Assembly (NCBI RefSeq): GCF_033807715.1
Contig: NC_084606.1
Location: 39,018,478-39,082,477 of the forward strand
DNA from: Cololabis saira
Lineage: Eukaryota > Chordata > Actinopteri > Beloniformes > Belonidae
Length of the DNA: 64,000 bases
Reading direction: 5' to 3'
Position numbers and translations under genes: made by a program
In this document: one piece after another, positions 22,036 through 34,415 of the stretch
How positions within the stretch are numbered: position 1 is the stretch's first letter
Layout: every line of letters starts with the position of its first letter
The notes under the pieces: generated by a model
Told to the model about the DNA's origin: nothing
Database searches by the model: none
The model's input: the letters and a program-made list of their open reading frames with translations, nothing else

Positions 22036-22966
22036 TATTACAGCAAACCCTGGTTTTTCGCAGGGGTTACGTTCCAAAAAGAACCCGTGGTAAGTGAAAT
22101 TCTTTTTACAATTATTATAGAAGGCTTCAAATAACGTAGATCAGCACCGCCTTGCACGTATTACACTATTCTTCTGAGCCACTGCATCCCACCCTGTAGC
22201 GTCTTTTTCTCCTAAAGCCGCGGTGCAGGGGTGTTTTTACCAGAGAAGAAATTAGTTATGGGTAGTTGTTGACGCTCTTTTTTTCTTCTGGGCAAAAATA
22301 TTCTTCTAAACCGACATGTCACCATGGATTATATCTGAGGCTCTATGAACGATTCGTCTCAGGCTCCCGTTCTTGAGCTGCAGCTGAAGCTCATTGGCCG
22401 TTCTCAGCTTGTTGCTAAGAGACCAACGTTATTGACACAGCCACCCCCACCCCCGGTCATCCTGCTGCTGCTTCCACCTGCCTGCGGTCCCCACCCCCGG
22501 TCATCCTGCTGCTGCTTCCACCTGCCTACGTACCCCACCCCCCGGTCATCCTGCTGCTGCTTCCACCTGCCTGCGGTCCCCACCCCCGGTCATCCCGCTG
22601 CTGCTTCCACCTGCCTGCTTTGCTGCTGACGTCCTCGACCCCCCAGTCTGGCCCTCAGCAGGAGGGTCCCCCCTTATGATCCTGGTCCTGGTCCAGGTTT
22701 CTTCCTCCTAAAGGGGAGTTTTTCTTGCGACTGTTTGGCTTAAGGTTTTTCTCCCACTAGGGGAGTTTTTACCTGCCATTGTTTATGTAATAACTGCTCG
22801 GGGGTTTATGTTCTGGGTCTCTGGAAAGATCATAGAGACAACTTTTGTTGTATTAAACGCTATACAAATAAAATTGAATTGAATAATTGTGAAAAAAAGA
22901 GGTTGCTACTTTGCAGATTTCACCTATCACAGTCCTTTTTTTGGAACGTAACCCCCACGAAAAACC
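22036..22966. mobile_element. hAT-like element with CCCTGGTTTTTCG ends
   Basis: Left CAGCAAACCCTGGTTTTTCG and GGGGTTACGTTCC mirror right GGAACGTAACCCCC and CGAAAAACCAGGGATTACTG, an inverted repeat of about 37 bp. I could not find a matching target duplication. The interior contains a nested VNTR retroposon (22437-22886). Confidence 0.65.
22437..22886 (+). repeat. VNTR retroposon, copy b
   Basis: Four 44-bp units around GGTCATCCTGCTGCTGCTTC precede the conserved 3' body (CTGGTCCTGGTCCAGG, GGGGAGTTTTTACCTGCC, ACGCTATACAAATAAAATTG) and the TTGAA-type tail. Confidence 0.8.
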
Positions 22967-23491
22967 AGGGATTACTGTACTTGAATTTTACTCGTACAAT
23001 TTAATTTAAAAAAATAAAGCTATCCAAGGAGAAAATTAAGCTCATTAAGCAATTTGGACCACAGCAAACAAACAATGGTGTGAAGACACGCAAAACCTTT
23101 CAAGTGCTCCCATTGTTTTGTCCTCACACCGTAATCCCTGACGCTGGCAGAGATAGAGAGCACAGAGCACAGACTGATCCACATTACTGTCCAACAAACT
23201 CACGGTAAGGAGCTTTGGTCTCACAATAACCTGCTTCAGCACGAGCTGAGTCCCAGTCAGCAGGGGGGGTGTATGTATACCTACTGTATATTTTACATAT
23301 GTACAAGTACCCAGAACCCCCAGTAAAGAGCACAAAGGCCAGGGTTACACAATGTTTTTTAATTCAGAATTAGTTATTCCGAATTAAATAATTCAGAATT
23401 AAACTATTTTTCTTCGAGTTCACATGGAAATAGTAATTCTGAACTGAGGTTTACTTGGAAAACACGTTTGATCGGCTTTATCCAATTCCTC
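22967..23491. other. Intron 2 sequence
   Basis: Nothing coding is seen. 23345-23470 has inverted AATTCAGAATTA motifs suggestive of a MITE end (CACATGGAAATAGTAATTC) but no complete element. Confidence 0.4.
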
Positions 23492-24185
23492 TTAACCCTT
23501 GTGCTGTCTTTGGGTCAAGGGAGGAGGAAGGGAGAAAAGAAGGAATGAAGGAAGAGAGAAAAGATGGAAGGAAGGAAAGATGGAAATAAGGAAGAAAGGA
23601 GAAAAGGAAGGAAGTAGGAAAGGGAGGACAGAAGGGAGAAAAGATGGAAGGAAGGAAGGAAGGAAGGAAGGAAGGAAGGAAGGAAGGAAGGAAGGAAGGA
23701 AGTAGGAAAGGGAGTAAGGAAGGGAGAAAAGATGGAAGGAAGGAAAGAAGGAAGTAAGGAAGAAAGGAGAAAAGGAAGTAAGGAAGAAAGGAAGAAAAGG
23801 AAGAAAGGAAGGAAGGAAGGAAGGAAGGAAGGAAGGAAGGAAGGAAGGAAGGAAGGAAGGAAGTAGGAAAGGGAGTAAGGAAGGGAGAAAAGATGGAAGG
23901 AAGGAAAGAAGGAAGCAAGGAAGAAAGGAGAAAAGTTAGTAAGGAAGAAAGGAGAAAAGGAAGAAAGGAAGGAAGGAAGGAAGGAAGGAAGGAAGGAAGG
24001 AAGGAAGGAAGGAGGAAAGGGAGTAACATAGACATATATAAAGGCTAGATGACTCGTCCGCGCTGCTGCCAATGTATTATAATATATTATTACATATATT
24101 ATTTCATTATAACTTGTATTTATATGACATTATAACATGTTTATATATTATTACATTATGATGTATTTATATCATGACATTATAA

Positions 24186-24187
24186 CA

Positions 24188-24249
<62 letters not shown>
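24186..24249 (+). repeat. (GT)n(TA)n microsatellite
   Basis: Short GT run then about 60 bp of TA, the target into which the Tc1 element inserted. Related TA-rich sequence follows the element at 25902. Confidence 0.9.
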
Positions 24250-24252
<3 letters not shown>

Positions 24253-25901
24253 TTAGGTACATAAATATTTGGACATTGACACAATTTTCAGTATTCCAGC
24301 TCTGTACAACACCACAATGGATTTGAAATGAAACAATCAAGATGTGCTTGAAGTGCAGACTTTCAGCTTTAATGTGAGGGTATTTACATCCAAATCAGGT
24401 GAACGGTGTAGGAATTACAACACATTTTATATGTGACTTCCACTTTTTCAGGGACCAAAAGTAATTGGACAACTAACATAATCATAAATAAAATTGTGAC
24501 TTTTTAATATTTTGTTGCAAATCCTTTGCAGTCAATGACAGCCTGAAGTCTGGAACCCATGGACATCACCAGACGCTGGGTTTCGTCCCTGGTGATGCTC
24601 TGCCAGGCCTCTGCTGCAGCCGTCTTCAGTTCCTGCTTGTTCTTTGGGCATTTTCCCTTCAGTTTTGTCTTCAGCAAGTGAAATGCATGCTCAATCGGAT
24701 TCAGGTCAGGTGATTGACTTGGCCATTGCAGAACATTCCACTTCTTTGCCTTAAAAAACTCTTTGGTTGCTTTCGCAGTATGCTTCGGGTCATTGTCCAT
24801 CTGGATTGTGAAGCGCCGTCCAATGAGTTTTGAAGCATTTGGCTGAATATGAGCAGATAATATTGCCCGAAACACTTCAGAATTCATTCTGCTGCTTTTG
24901 TCAGCAGTCACATCATCAATAAATATAAGAGATCCAGTTCCACTGGCAGCCATGCATGCCCACGCCATTACACTACCACCACCATGCTTCACTGATGAGG
25001 TGGTATGCTTTGGATATTGAGCAGTTCCTTCCCTTCTCCATACTCTTCTCTTTCCATCATTCTGGTACAAGTTGATCTTTGTCTCATCTGTCCATAAGAT
25101 GTGGTTCCAGAACTGCACAGGCTCTTTTAGATATTTCTTGGCAAACTCTAATCTGCCCTTCCTGTTTTTGAGGCTCACCAATGGTTTACACCTTGTGATG
25201 AACCCTCTGTATTTCCTCTGGTGAAGTCTTCTCTTAATTGTTGACTTGGACACAGATACACCTACCTCCTGGAGAGTTTTCTTGATCTGTTCAACTGTTG
25301 TGAAGGGGTTTTTCTTGACGAGGGAAAGGATTCGTCTGTCATCCACCACACTTGTTTTCCGTGGTCTTCCAGGTCTTTTGGTGTTGCTGAGCTCACCAGT
25401 GCGTTCTTTCTTTTTAAGAATGTACCAAACAGTTGATTTGGCCACACCTAATGTTTTTGCTATCTCTCTGATGGGTTTGTTTTGATTTTTCAGCCTAATG
25501 ATGGCTCGCTTCACTGATAGTGACAGCTCTTTGGACTTCATATTGAGAGATGACCTCACCAGATTCCAAAAATGAACATACCACACTTGAAATGAACTCT
25601 AGGCCTTTTATCTGTTCCTTGTAAATGAAATAACGAGGGAATAACACACACCTGGCCATGGAACAGCTGAGTAGCCAATTGTCCAATTACTTTTGGTCCC
25701 TTAAAAAGTGGAAGGCACATATAAAATGTGTTGTAATTCCTACACCGTTCACCTGATTTGGATGTAAATACCCTCAAATTAAAGCTGAGAGTCTGCACTT
25801 CAAGCACATCTTGATTGTTTTGTTTCAAATACATTGTGGTGTTGTACAGAGCTGGAATACTGAAAATTGTGTCAATGTCCAAATATTTATGTACCTAACT
25901 G
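24250..25901 (-). mobile_element. Tc1-like transposon with 223-bp inverted repeats and intact transposase
   Basis: 1652 bp flanked by TA (24248-24249, 25902-25903). The ends start CAGTTAGGTACATAAATATT. The inverted repeats (24250-24472 and 25679-25901) differ at only a handful of positions. TTGGACA occurs near both the outer and inner end of each repeat, suggesting the IR/DR layout of fish Tc1 elements. It encodes one transposase on the minus strand. Confidence 0.95.
24504..25541 (-). CDS. Tc1-family transposase (DD34E)
   Basis: 345 residues from MKSKELSLSV; an upstream in-frame ATG (25586) would add 15 residues, but the shorter start fits the family and its length. The paired-like N-terminal DNA-binding region has two helix-turn-helix parts (about 5-50 and 65-115), with a GRPR-type AT hook near 57-61. 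The catalytic triad is visible: D152 in WTDET, D249 in QMDNDPKHT and E284 in NPIEH, with 34 residues between the last two. The glycine-rich box HGGGSVM is at 186-192. No stop or frameshift is present. It excises and inserts the element at TA. Confidence 0.95.
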   Translation of the reverse strand: MKSKELSLSVKRAIIRLKNQNKPIREIAKTLGVAKSTVWYILKKKERTGELSNTKRPGRPRKTSVVDDRRILSLVKKNPFTTVEQIKKTLQEVGVSVSKSTIKRRLHQRKYRGFITRCKPLVSLKNRKGRLEFAKKYLKEPVQFWNHILWTDETKINLYQNDGKRRVWRREGTAQYPKHTTSSVKHGGGSVMAWACMAASGTGSLIFIDDVTADKSSRMNSEVFRAILSAHIQPNASKLIGRRFTIQMDNDPKHTAKATKEFFKAKKWNVLQWPSQSPDLNPIEHAFHLLKTKLKGKCPKNKQELKTAAAEAWQSITRDETQRLVMSMGSRLQAVIDCKGFATKY

Positions 25902-26700
25902 TATATACATGCTATATGGTAATAATATATATATGTATATGTTATAATGTAAATATAAATATTACTAAGAATACTATAGAAATATTGATTTAATATAAAA
26001 ACCATGTCATAGCTACCTGTTTCTGGTTATTTTCATATAAAAGTACGTTTGTCAATGTTTATAATTATTCACAAGTATGCAGTGTCATAACTACATCTCT
26101 GACGTTCATAACAAACCAAACTGTTTGAAAATCTGTTGAGAATTGAGCAAGTTAAGGTTGTTTTGCAGAACATGCTCCATTAAACACAATGTTATTCTGA
26201 GCGAGCTCTCCTGTGGCAAGATGGCCGCCGTGTGACGACGTCGCAGCAGCGCGGACGAGTCAGCTAGCCTTTATATATGTCTATAGGGAGTAAGGAAGGG
26301 AGAAAGGATGGAAGGAAGGAAAGAAGGAAGTAAGGAAGAAAGGACAAAAGAAGGAAAGAAGGAAGGAAGTAGGAAAGGGAGTAAGGAAGGGAGAAAAGAT
26401 GGAAGGAAGGGAGGAAAGAAGGAAAGAAGGAAGGAAATAGGAAAGGGAGTAAGGAAGGGAGGAAAGAAAAGAAAGAAGGGAGGGAAGAAGGAAGGAATGG
26501 AGAAAATAAGGAAAGAAAGAAGGAAAAGCAAAGAAGGTAATAAAGGAACGAATGACAGAAGGGAGGTAGGAAGAAAAAGAAGTAAAGGAGGGTAAAAACG
26601 GAGGAAAAGAGGAAAGGAAGAAGGAAGGAGAGAGCATGGCAGGAGGAAAGAAGGATAGAAGAATTGGGTCATTTTGACCCAAAGACAGCACAAGGGTTAA

Positions 26701-27640
26701 TATTATGTTAATATTATGTTTTAGTGACCACTAATCCAAGTGAGAGCTTCTTGTTTGCATTTTTCTACTTACTAGACCATCATTAAAAGATGATTTTGTG
26801 TTTTTTCTCCAAAACAAGATTCATTCATTTGCAAAGATGAAAACAGGGAGCTGCAGAGAGGAAACAGAGCGGGCCGACACCAGTGAGGCGTCAAACTGTT
26901 TTAGCAGCTCTGCAACAGTCTTTCACCCGCGGGTGCCCCCCCCACCCCCCCCCCAACAGTCTTTCACCCGCGGGTGCCCACCCCCACCAACAGTCTTAAA
27001 AATAAAAAAAGATTCCTCACACCATTTCAAAAAGTATTCAAACACAGGACCATGTGAAGTCTCAGTTATTCTGCAGGCTCACTAGAACAGTGTCATCCTC
27101 AAACTTCAGTATATGACAGTTTTCTAAAGTGCTACAGCAGTGGTTTGTATACAGTATGTACACCAGAGGAGGAAGGTGAGCCAGTAGATGCCATACTTCC
27201 ACTCAGACCTGAGCAATTCGGAAAAATACTAAACTTTCTCTATTTTTTTCAACTATTCTGAAAAGTCTTTAAAAAAGAACCAGAGTTTTTTATTTTTTAT
27301 TTATTTATTTTTTTTAAATATCTTCCTGCCGCTCCACTTCTTACTTCACCACCAACCCTCACTGTCCATTTGCATTATTAAAGCTTGGGGATATTTTATT
27401 TGCATTTTTCCTGCAGAAATTGGCAGGTCTGTGTTGATTGAAAGCCCGACAGCCGGCATGATGCTTTTTTGATACTCAAGTTCTAATCTTGATGACTGCA
27501 ATTTCATGGGGAGAGAAGAAAGTCTGCAGAGAGAGAAAAAAACAAAAGACAGGAAAGCTTCCCGTTTCCTCAAAATGATCGGTTCTTTTTACACAGCCGC
27601 TCACGGGAACATGGCAACGTGGGTAAAAGACCTTCACCCC
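26701..27640. other. Intron 2 sequence
   Basis: No exon or complete element. It includes a duplicated motif CAGTCTTTCACCCGCGGGTG (26919 and 26958) with C-rich runs. A T-rich stretch is at 27287-27316. Confidence 0.4.
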
Positions 27641-28333
27641 AATAGACATGTCTCCTCCTCCTCCATGGAGCTGCTGCGATACGTCCACGTCGCCGCCATA
27701 TTGGATGTTCAAGGGAGTGCCGAAAAACAATATATATCCCCCCTCACAAAAATAAGAAAAATACAGAAACATATTTTCTCATCAACAAAACATATTTAAA
27801 AATGTTCAAGTAACAAAATAACATATTTGAACCATTTTTCAGACAATAAAATAACATTTGAACCATTTTTCAGACAATAGAAGAACTGAAAATGTTTTAA
27901 AAATGGTTCAAATATGTTATTTTGTTGCTTGAACATTTTTAAATATGTTTATGTAAAATATACTTTGTTGATGAGAAAATATGTTTCTCTATTTTTCTTA
28001 TTTTTGTGAGGGGGATATATATTGTTTTCAGCACTACCTTGTTCTCTATAGCTGATAAAACATGAATTACTCCTATGTGGGATCAATAAAGTTCTTATTT
28101 TTGCCATCTGAGAAAATTAAATATATTATATTTGGTGCCTAACTGTTTCCCAAGTATATTAGTGCGTGTGTGAATGAATAAATGAGACGTAAAACGTACA
28201 TTTCTTTGTAGAAAGGTGCTTTATGAAAATAAGTCCATTTACTTGTATTAGTTTACAGTCTTGAACATCCAATATGGCGGCGACGTTGACGTATCGCAGC
28301 AGCTCCATGGAAGGAGGAGGAGACATGTCTATG
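27641..28333. mobile_element. Element with ATAGACATGTCTCC ends, copy I
   Basis: Ends: AATAGACATGTCTCCTCCTC / complement at 28300-28333, with GAGCTGCTGCGATACGTC and GCCGCCATATTGGATG inside the inverted repeat (about 70 bp). The target duplication TTCACCCC (27633-27640) against TTCACCAC (28334-28341) has one mismatch. The middle carries another foldback around AAATATGTTATTTTGTT (27797-27960). Copy II is at 39040. Confidence 0.8.
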
Positions 28334-28499
28334 TTCACCACAGCCGAAAACTAGCAAACATCAGCCCTTCCTGTTTACAGTCCATCCAAACATGCCTTGC
28401 TGCTCGTCAACAGCTGTTGTCGCTTCACGCTGTTTGGTCATATTTGCCCTCAAGAGTGATGGAGGAGGATGAGCAGAAATCTGCTGGGTCACCCGTCTG

Positions 28500-28932
28500 C
28501 TGCACGGAGGTAAAGAAGAAAGGAGAACAGAAGGGATGAAGTAGGAAAAGGAGTAAGGAAGGGAGAAAAGATGGAAGGGAGGAAAGATGGAAGGGAGGAA
28601 AGATGGAGGGAATGGAGAAAGGAGAAAAGAAGGAAAGAAGCAAGGAAGTAGGAAAGGGAGTAAGGAAGGGAGAAAAGATGGAAGGGAGGGAGAAAGGAAG
28701 GAAAGAATGGAGAAAAGGAAAGAAAGAAGGGAGGGAACAGGGAAGAAGGAAGGAATGGAGAAAATAAGGAAAGAAGGAAGGAAAAGCAAAGACAAAAGGG
28801 AGGTAGGAAGAAAAAGTAGTAAAGGAGGGTAAAAAAGGAGGAAAAGAGGAAGGGAAGAAGGAAGGAGAGAGCAGGAGGAAAGAAGGATAGAAGAATTGGG
28901 TCATTTTGACCCAAAGACAGTACAAGGGTTAA
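28500..28932. mobile_element. TTAA/GGAA MITE, copy 3 (left end lost)
   Basis: Right end GGTCATTTTGACC (28899-28911), GACAGTACAAGGG and TTAA at 28929-28932. The GGAA-type array extends left to about 28510. No TTAACCC left end is present; it abuts unrelated sequence after CTGCTGCACGGAGG. Confidence 0.8.
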
Positions 28933-30300
<1,368 letters not shown>

Positions 30301-30302
30301 TA

Positions 30303-30521
30303 CAGGACTGTCTCAGAAAATTAGAATATTGTGATAAAGTCCTTTATTTTCTGTAATGCAATTAAAAAAACAAAAATGTCATACATTCTGGATTCATTAC
30401 AAATCAACTGAAATATTACAAGCCTTTTATCATTTTAATATTGCTCATTATGGTTTACAGTTTAAGATTAAGATTTCCCAGAATATTCTAATTTTTTGAG
30501 ATAGGATATTTGAGTTTTCTT
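30303..30521 (+). mobile_element. Tc1-type MITE, left arm only
   Basis: CAGGACTGTCTCAGAAAATT after TA (30301-30302), continuing as in 307-526 to GATATTTGAGTTTTCTT. The right arm is absent; the next element begins at once. Confidence 0.8.
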
Positions 30522-30757
30522 TTGACATAGAGAGTCGTGGGTAGTGTCATCAGACTCTGTTTTGAGTACTTGACTTTCATTGGATTGAATTATCCCCGGC
30601 CCTTCTTCTGATTGGTCGATATTTCATACTTCCTATTTTCAGCCATAACTTTTGAATGGTTTGACATAGAGAGTCGTGGGTGGTGTCATTTCTGATACGC
30701 TTATGGGGGACGGTGGCCATGAGTGCGAGGGCCCGTTCATCGCTGCTTGCAGCTTTA
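30522..30757 (-). mobile_element. GCAAGCAGCG family, 5' fragment
   Basis: The minus strand starts AAAGCTGCAAGCAGCGATG and GGGCCCTCGCACTCATGGCC, then carries two of the 130-bp modules with CACGACTCTCTATGTCAAAC. Longer copies are at 34487-36367 and 54627-55680. Confidence 0.8.
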
Positions 30758-31079
30758 AATTTTGGATTATTTCTTTATTTTTATAGAGTCCAGAGTCGGC
30801 CGCGGGAGCATCGTCAAGTTACTATTGTGACACACGTGTTGTTACACAACTGGAATGGATTGCTAAGTGTTTACTGTGACTAAAAACGGCTTCATCGTGT
30901 CCATAGCAGCAACGTTGATGTGGGAAAAGGACTCTTTTATCCCACTGCAGATGGACACCAGGAACTTCAACGATGTTTGTACAAAGAGCTGGATTGCTTT
31001 TAGCTGGATAAAGACTACTGATATATCTTCTGCATCATTGACGATATATCTGTGTTTCTCCTTTATCTGTTCTTCATTT
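30758..31079. other. Intron sequence
   Basis: No recognised feature; possibly a 5' extension of the retroposon that follows. Confidence 0.3.
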
Positions 31080-31313
31080 TCTCTTTCTTATCTCTGTTTT
31101 CCTGCTCTGCCCAGTCTGGCCTCCGGCAGGAGGGTCCCCCCTTATGATCCAGGTCCTGGTCCAGGTTTCTACCCCCTTATGATCCAGGTCCTGGTCCAGG
31201 TTTCTTCCTCCTAAAGGGGAGGTTTTACCTCCCATTGTTTGTGTAATAATTGCTGGGGGTTCATGTTCTGGGTCTCTGGAAACATCCCAGAGACAACTTG
31301 TGTTGTAATAGAC
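31080..31313 (+). repeat. VNTR retroposon, copy c (without VNTR), split by hAT
   Basis: CCAGTCTGGCCTCC, then CCAGGTCCTGGTCCAGG twice (31148 and 31183), CATGTTCTGGGTCTCTGG. It resumes after the hAT at 31813 with TATAGACGCTATATAAATAC. It lacks the 44-bp units. Confidence 0.75.
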
Positions 31314-31812
31314 CAGGGGTCGTCAACCCACAGCTCTAGAGCTGCATGCGGCTCTAGAGCTGCCCTAGTGGCTCCTGGAGCTTTTTCAAAAATGTTTGAC
31401 CTTTTTTTTCCTTTTTTTCTTCCTTTTTCCTTTACTTTTTAATTTCAACATTTCAACTTTTTTCTCGACATTTCCACTTTTTTCTCGACATTTCCACTTT
31501 TTTCTCGACATTTACACTTTTTTCTCGACATTTACACTTTTTTCTCGAGATTGTACTTCAACATTAATCTCGACATTTCAACTTTTTTCTCAACATTTTG
31601 ACTATTTCCTTGACATTTCGACTTTTTTCTCAATTTTTTTTAACTTTTTCCTCGACATTCCGACTTTTTTCTCGAAATGTTTTGACTTTTTTCTCGACAT
31701 TTCGCCTTTCGCCTTCATTCTAAGGCTGATACAAGACTTTTCATTTTTCGTGGCTCCAGACATATTTGTTTATATAATATGGACTTTCAACATTTCGGGT
31801 TGCAGACCCCTG
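31314..31812. mobile_element. hAT-type MITE, copy A, with internal CTCGACATTT array
   Basis: Ends CAGGGGTCGTCAACCC and GGGTTGCAGACCCCTG; 8-bp duplication TAATAGAC (31306-31313) against TTATAGAC (31813-31820). Subterminal TCTAGAGCTGCATGCGGC is palindromic. The interior is an imperfect array of about 18-20 bp (TTTTTTCTCGACATTTC). Confidence 0.85.
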
Positions 31813-31849
31813 TTATAGACGCTATATAAATACAATTGAACTGAATACA

Positions 31850-32280
31850 TCAATTCCTTCAGCCCTGGAGGTGATTTGTCGGAGCCCTGTTCCATTACGG
31901 TAGACCAGATTGAAACTGCATCTTTGACGGACCTCGTTGGTTCAGATAAACTGCCCTCTCATTAAGATGGCCTTAACTGAACCGAAGCATTACTATTTCT
32001 GTGGAGTGACTGGTTTTCAATAAAACAAATGCAAAACAAGAGAAATCACCAAGAACTGCAGCTGTTTTTGGAGAACAGGGTTCTCTGTGAACGAGCAGGC
32101 AGGGCTGCTTCCTTAAACACGAGACCCGTGTCAAAGACCACACAGCTCTGCTTTATGATGAATCTATTTTTATCCGCCTCCCTCCCACTCATCTGCACAG
32201 GCAAATCAGCTCATTCAAATCTGAGCTGGCCGGCATCGTCTGAAAACTGGGGATTTGCATACGACGGCCAAAATGAGTGA
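31850..32280. other. Intron sequence
   Basis: No exon, RNA gene or bounded repeat seen. Confidence 0.4.
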
Positions 32281-33240
32281 AATATTTACTCCAATTATTT
32301 GTATAGCGTCTAATACAACAAAAGACCCACAACATAAACCCCCGAGCAATTATTACATAAACAATGGCAGGTAAAAACTCCCCTAGTGGGAGAAAAGCCT
32401 TAAGCCAAACAGTGGCAAGAAAAACTCCCCTTTAGGAGGGAAGAAACCTGGACCAGGACTTGGATCATAAGGGGGGACCTCTTGCCGAGGGCCAGACTGG
32501 GGGGTCGGGGACGTCAACAGCACACAGCAGGCAGGTGGAAGCAGCAGCGGGATGACCAGGGGTGGGGACCGCAGGCAGGTGGAAGCAGCAACGGGATGAA
32601 CGGGGGTGGGGACCGCAGGCAGGTGGAAGCAGCAACGGGATGACCGTGGGTGGGGACCGCAGGCAGGTGGAAGCAGCAACGGGATGACCGTGGGTGGGGA
32701 CCGCAGGCAGGTGGAAGCAGCAACGGGATGACCGTGGGTGGGGACCGCAGGCAGGTGGAAGCAGCAGCGGGATGACCGTGGGTGGGGACCGCAGGCAGGT
32801 GGAAGCAGCAACGGGATGACCGGGGGTGGGGACCGCAGGCAGGTGGAAGCAGCAGCAGGACGATGGGGGTGGGGGACCGCAGGCAGGTGGAAGCAGCAGC
32901 GGGATGACCGAGGGTGGGGACCGCAGGCAGGTGGAAGCAGCAACAGGATGACCGGGGGTGGGGACCGCAGGCAGGTGGAAGCAGCAGCGGGATGACCGGG
33001 GGTGGGGACCGCAGGCAGGTGGAAGCAGCAGCGGGATGACCGGGGGTGGGGACAGCAGGCCAGCATGCAGCTCCCGAAGCTCCGGCCCAATCATCAAGCC
33101 CCAGGTTAGGTTCAGGGTCGGGGAAAGGTTGAGAAGGGGCAGGGCCAGGGAGAGGAGTCTTGACGGACAAATCTGTCCCCCGCCTGACCGGGCCGTTACC
33201 CTGCCCCTCTCACTCCCACGCTGCAGTTCCAGGTGTTGAC
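32281..33240 (-). repeat. VNTR retroposon, copy d, with 12 units
   Basis: Minus orientation. From 32285 the tail (TTGTATAGCGTCTAATACAA), the 3' body (CCCCGAGCAATTATTAC), then about 12 copies of a 44-bp unit (32538-33060, around GGCAGGTGGAAGCAGCA). The 5' block follows with GAGCTTCGGGAGCTGCATG on the sense strand. The unit is open in three frames because it is GC-rich and stop-free; I do not consider it coding. Confidence 0.9.
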
Positions 33241-33527
33241 GGGGGGGCCTCCACGGATCTGGATCAGTAATGTAAATCTGGACGGATCACTGAATGACAT
33301 ACCGAGACCTTAAGGTCCCAAAGAGACGGAGCCGTACATTCACAAACACAGTTCGTCTCCCTGAACACAAAGGCTTCATCATGAGCAGCTGATGTAGTTA
33401 ATGTGTTCACAGAGCCAGATTACATCACCCCCCCCAAGCATTCAACACACTGCACCTGCCTCATATTCAAACTTCACGCATCGCTGATCTACATAGACTC
33501 CAAACCCCTAAAGGAGACGGCCCTCGT
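33241..33527. other. Intron sequence
   Basis: Nothing recognisable apart from a C-run at 33428. Confidence 0.4.
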
Positions 33528-34176
33528 TTAACCCTGGTACTGTCTTTGGGTCAAAATGACCTAATTCTCCTGTTCCTTCTTTCCTCTTGCTCTCTCCTTC
33601 CTTCTCCCTTCCTCTTTTCTCCTTCCTTCCTTCCTTCCTTCCTTCCTTCCTTCCTTCCTTCCTTCCTTCCTTCCTTCCTTCCTTCCTTCCTTCCTTCCTT
33701 CCTTCCTTCCTTCCTTCCTTCCTTCCTTCCTTCCTTCCTTCCTTCCTTCTGCTGCTCTCTCCTTCCTTCTCCCTTCCTCTTTTCTCCCTTCCTTCCTTCT
33801 TTCCTTCTTTTCTCCCCTCATACATTCTTTCCTTCTTTCCTCCATTCCTTCTTTTTTCCCTTCTTTCCTTCCTCCCTTCTTTCTTTTCTCCATTCCTTCC
33901 TTCTTTTCTCCATTCCTTCCTTCTTTTCTCCCTTCTTTCCTCCCTCCCTTCTTTCCTCACTTCCTCCCTCCCTTCTTTTCTTCCTTCCATCCTTCCTTCT
34001 TTTCTTCCGTCCTTCTTTTCTTTCTCCCTTATTTCCTTCTTTTCTTTCTCCCTTATTTCCTTCTTTTCTTTCTCCCTTCCTTCCTTCCTTCTTTTCTTTC
34101 TTCCTTCCTTCCTTCTTTTCTTTCTCCCTCCCTCCCTCCCTCCCTTCCTTCCTTCCTTGACCCGAAGACAGCACAG
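33528..34176. mobile_element. TTAA/GGAA MITE, copy 4 (right end cut)
   Basis: TTAA 33528-33531, then CCCTGGTACTGTCTTTGGG and the palindrome GGTCAAAATGACC (33549-33561). The array is on the opposite strand (TTCC on plus). The right end stops at GACCCGAAGACAGCACA where a Tc1-type MITE fragment takes over, so AGGGTTAA is missing. Confidence 0.85.
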
Positions 34177-34225
34177 AAAATAAAGAACTTCATCACAATA
34201 TTCTAATTTTTCTGAGACAGTCTTG
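34177..34225. mobile_element. Tc1-type MITE end fragment
   Basis: AAATAAAGAACTTCATCAC to CTGAGACAGTCTTG followed by TATA. It is the right end of the family at 307-1633. Confidence 0.75.
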
Positions 34226-34318
34226 TATATGGGGGCAGCACGGCCCCGCCATAACTCCCCCCCCTAGGCCGAAGGCGGGAAACCTGGGTGGAGGAAGAGC
34301 TCACTCCTGCCCCTGGTG

Positions 34319-34410
34319 ATTTTATTTTTTTAATTTAACCTTTATTTAACCAGGTCGGTCCGGTTGAGATACAACGACCTCTTTTTCAAGGGAAGCCTGG
34401 CCAAGAGAAA
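34319..34410 (+). repeat. LINE-like tail fragment (TTTAACCTTTATTTAACCAG)
   Basis: TTTAACCTTTATTTAACCAG, GAGATACAACGACCTC, CAAGGGAAGCCTGGCCAAG is a common fish retroelement 3' segment. Family not assigned. Confidence 0.5.
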
Positions 34411-34415
34411 CATTA

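Larger units (their letters stand above)
24027..26285. mobile_element. Element with ATAGACATATATAAAGG ends, 8-bp target duplication
   Basis: Left CATAGACATATATAAAGG, GACTCGTCCGCGCTGCTGC is mirrored at the right (GCAGCAGCGCGGACGAGTC, ATATATGTCTATA). GGGAGTAA is duplicated at 24019-24026 and 26286-26293; because the host array contains this motif repeatedly, that duplication is weaker evidence than usual. Without the nested Tc1 it is about 600 bp. Class not certain (8-bp duplication fits hAT among others). 27641-28333 has similar ends. Confidence 0.75.
23492..26700. mobile_element. TTAA/GGAA MITE, copy 2, split by another element
   Basis: TTAA at 23492-23495 and 26697-26700. The ends are CCCTTGTGCTGTCTTTGGG and its complement. 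The GGAA-type array runs 23510-24026 and resumes at 26286-26670. Everything between is a later insertion (24027-26285). The right end keeps GGTCATTTTGACC at 26667-26679. Confidence 0.88.

Noticed and set aside
22028..22974. 8-bp target duplication for the CCCTGGTTTTTCG element
   Set aside because: Flanks TGTTATTA and TACTTGAA do not match in any register tried; the element call rests on inverted ends only.
32383..33170. Three overlapping 210-235-codon frames in retroposon copy d
   Set aside because: They arise from a GC-rich, stop-free 44-bp unit read in three frames; the same occurs in copy e.
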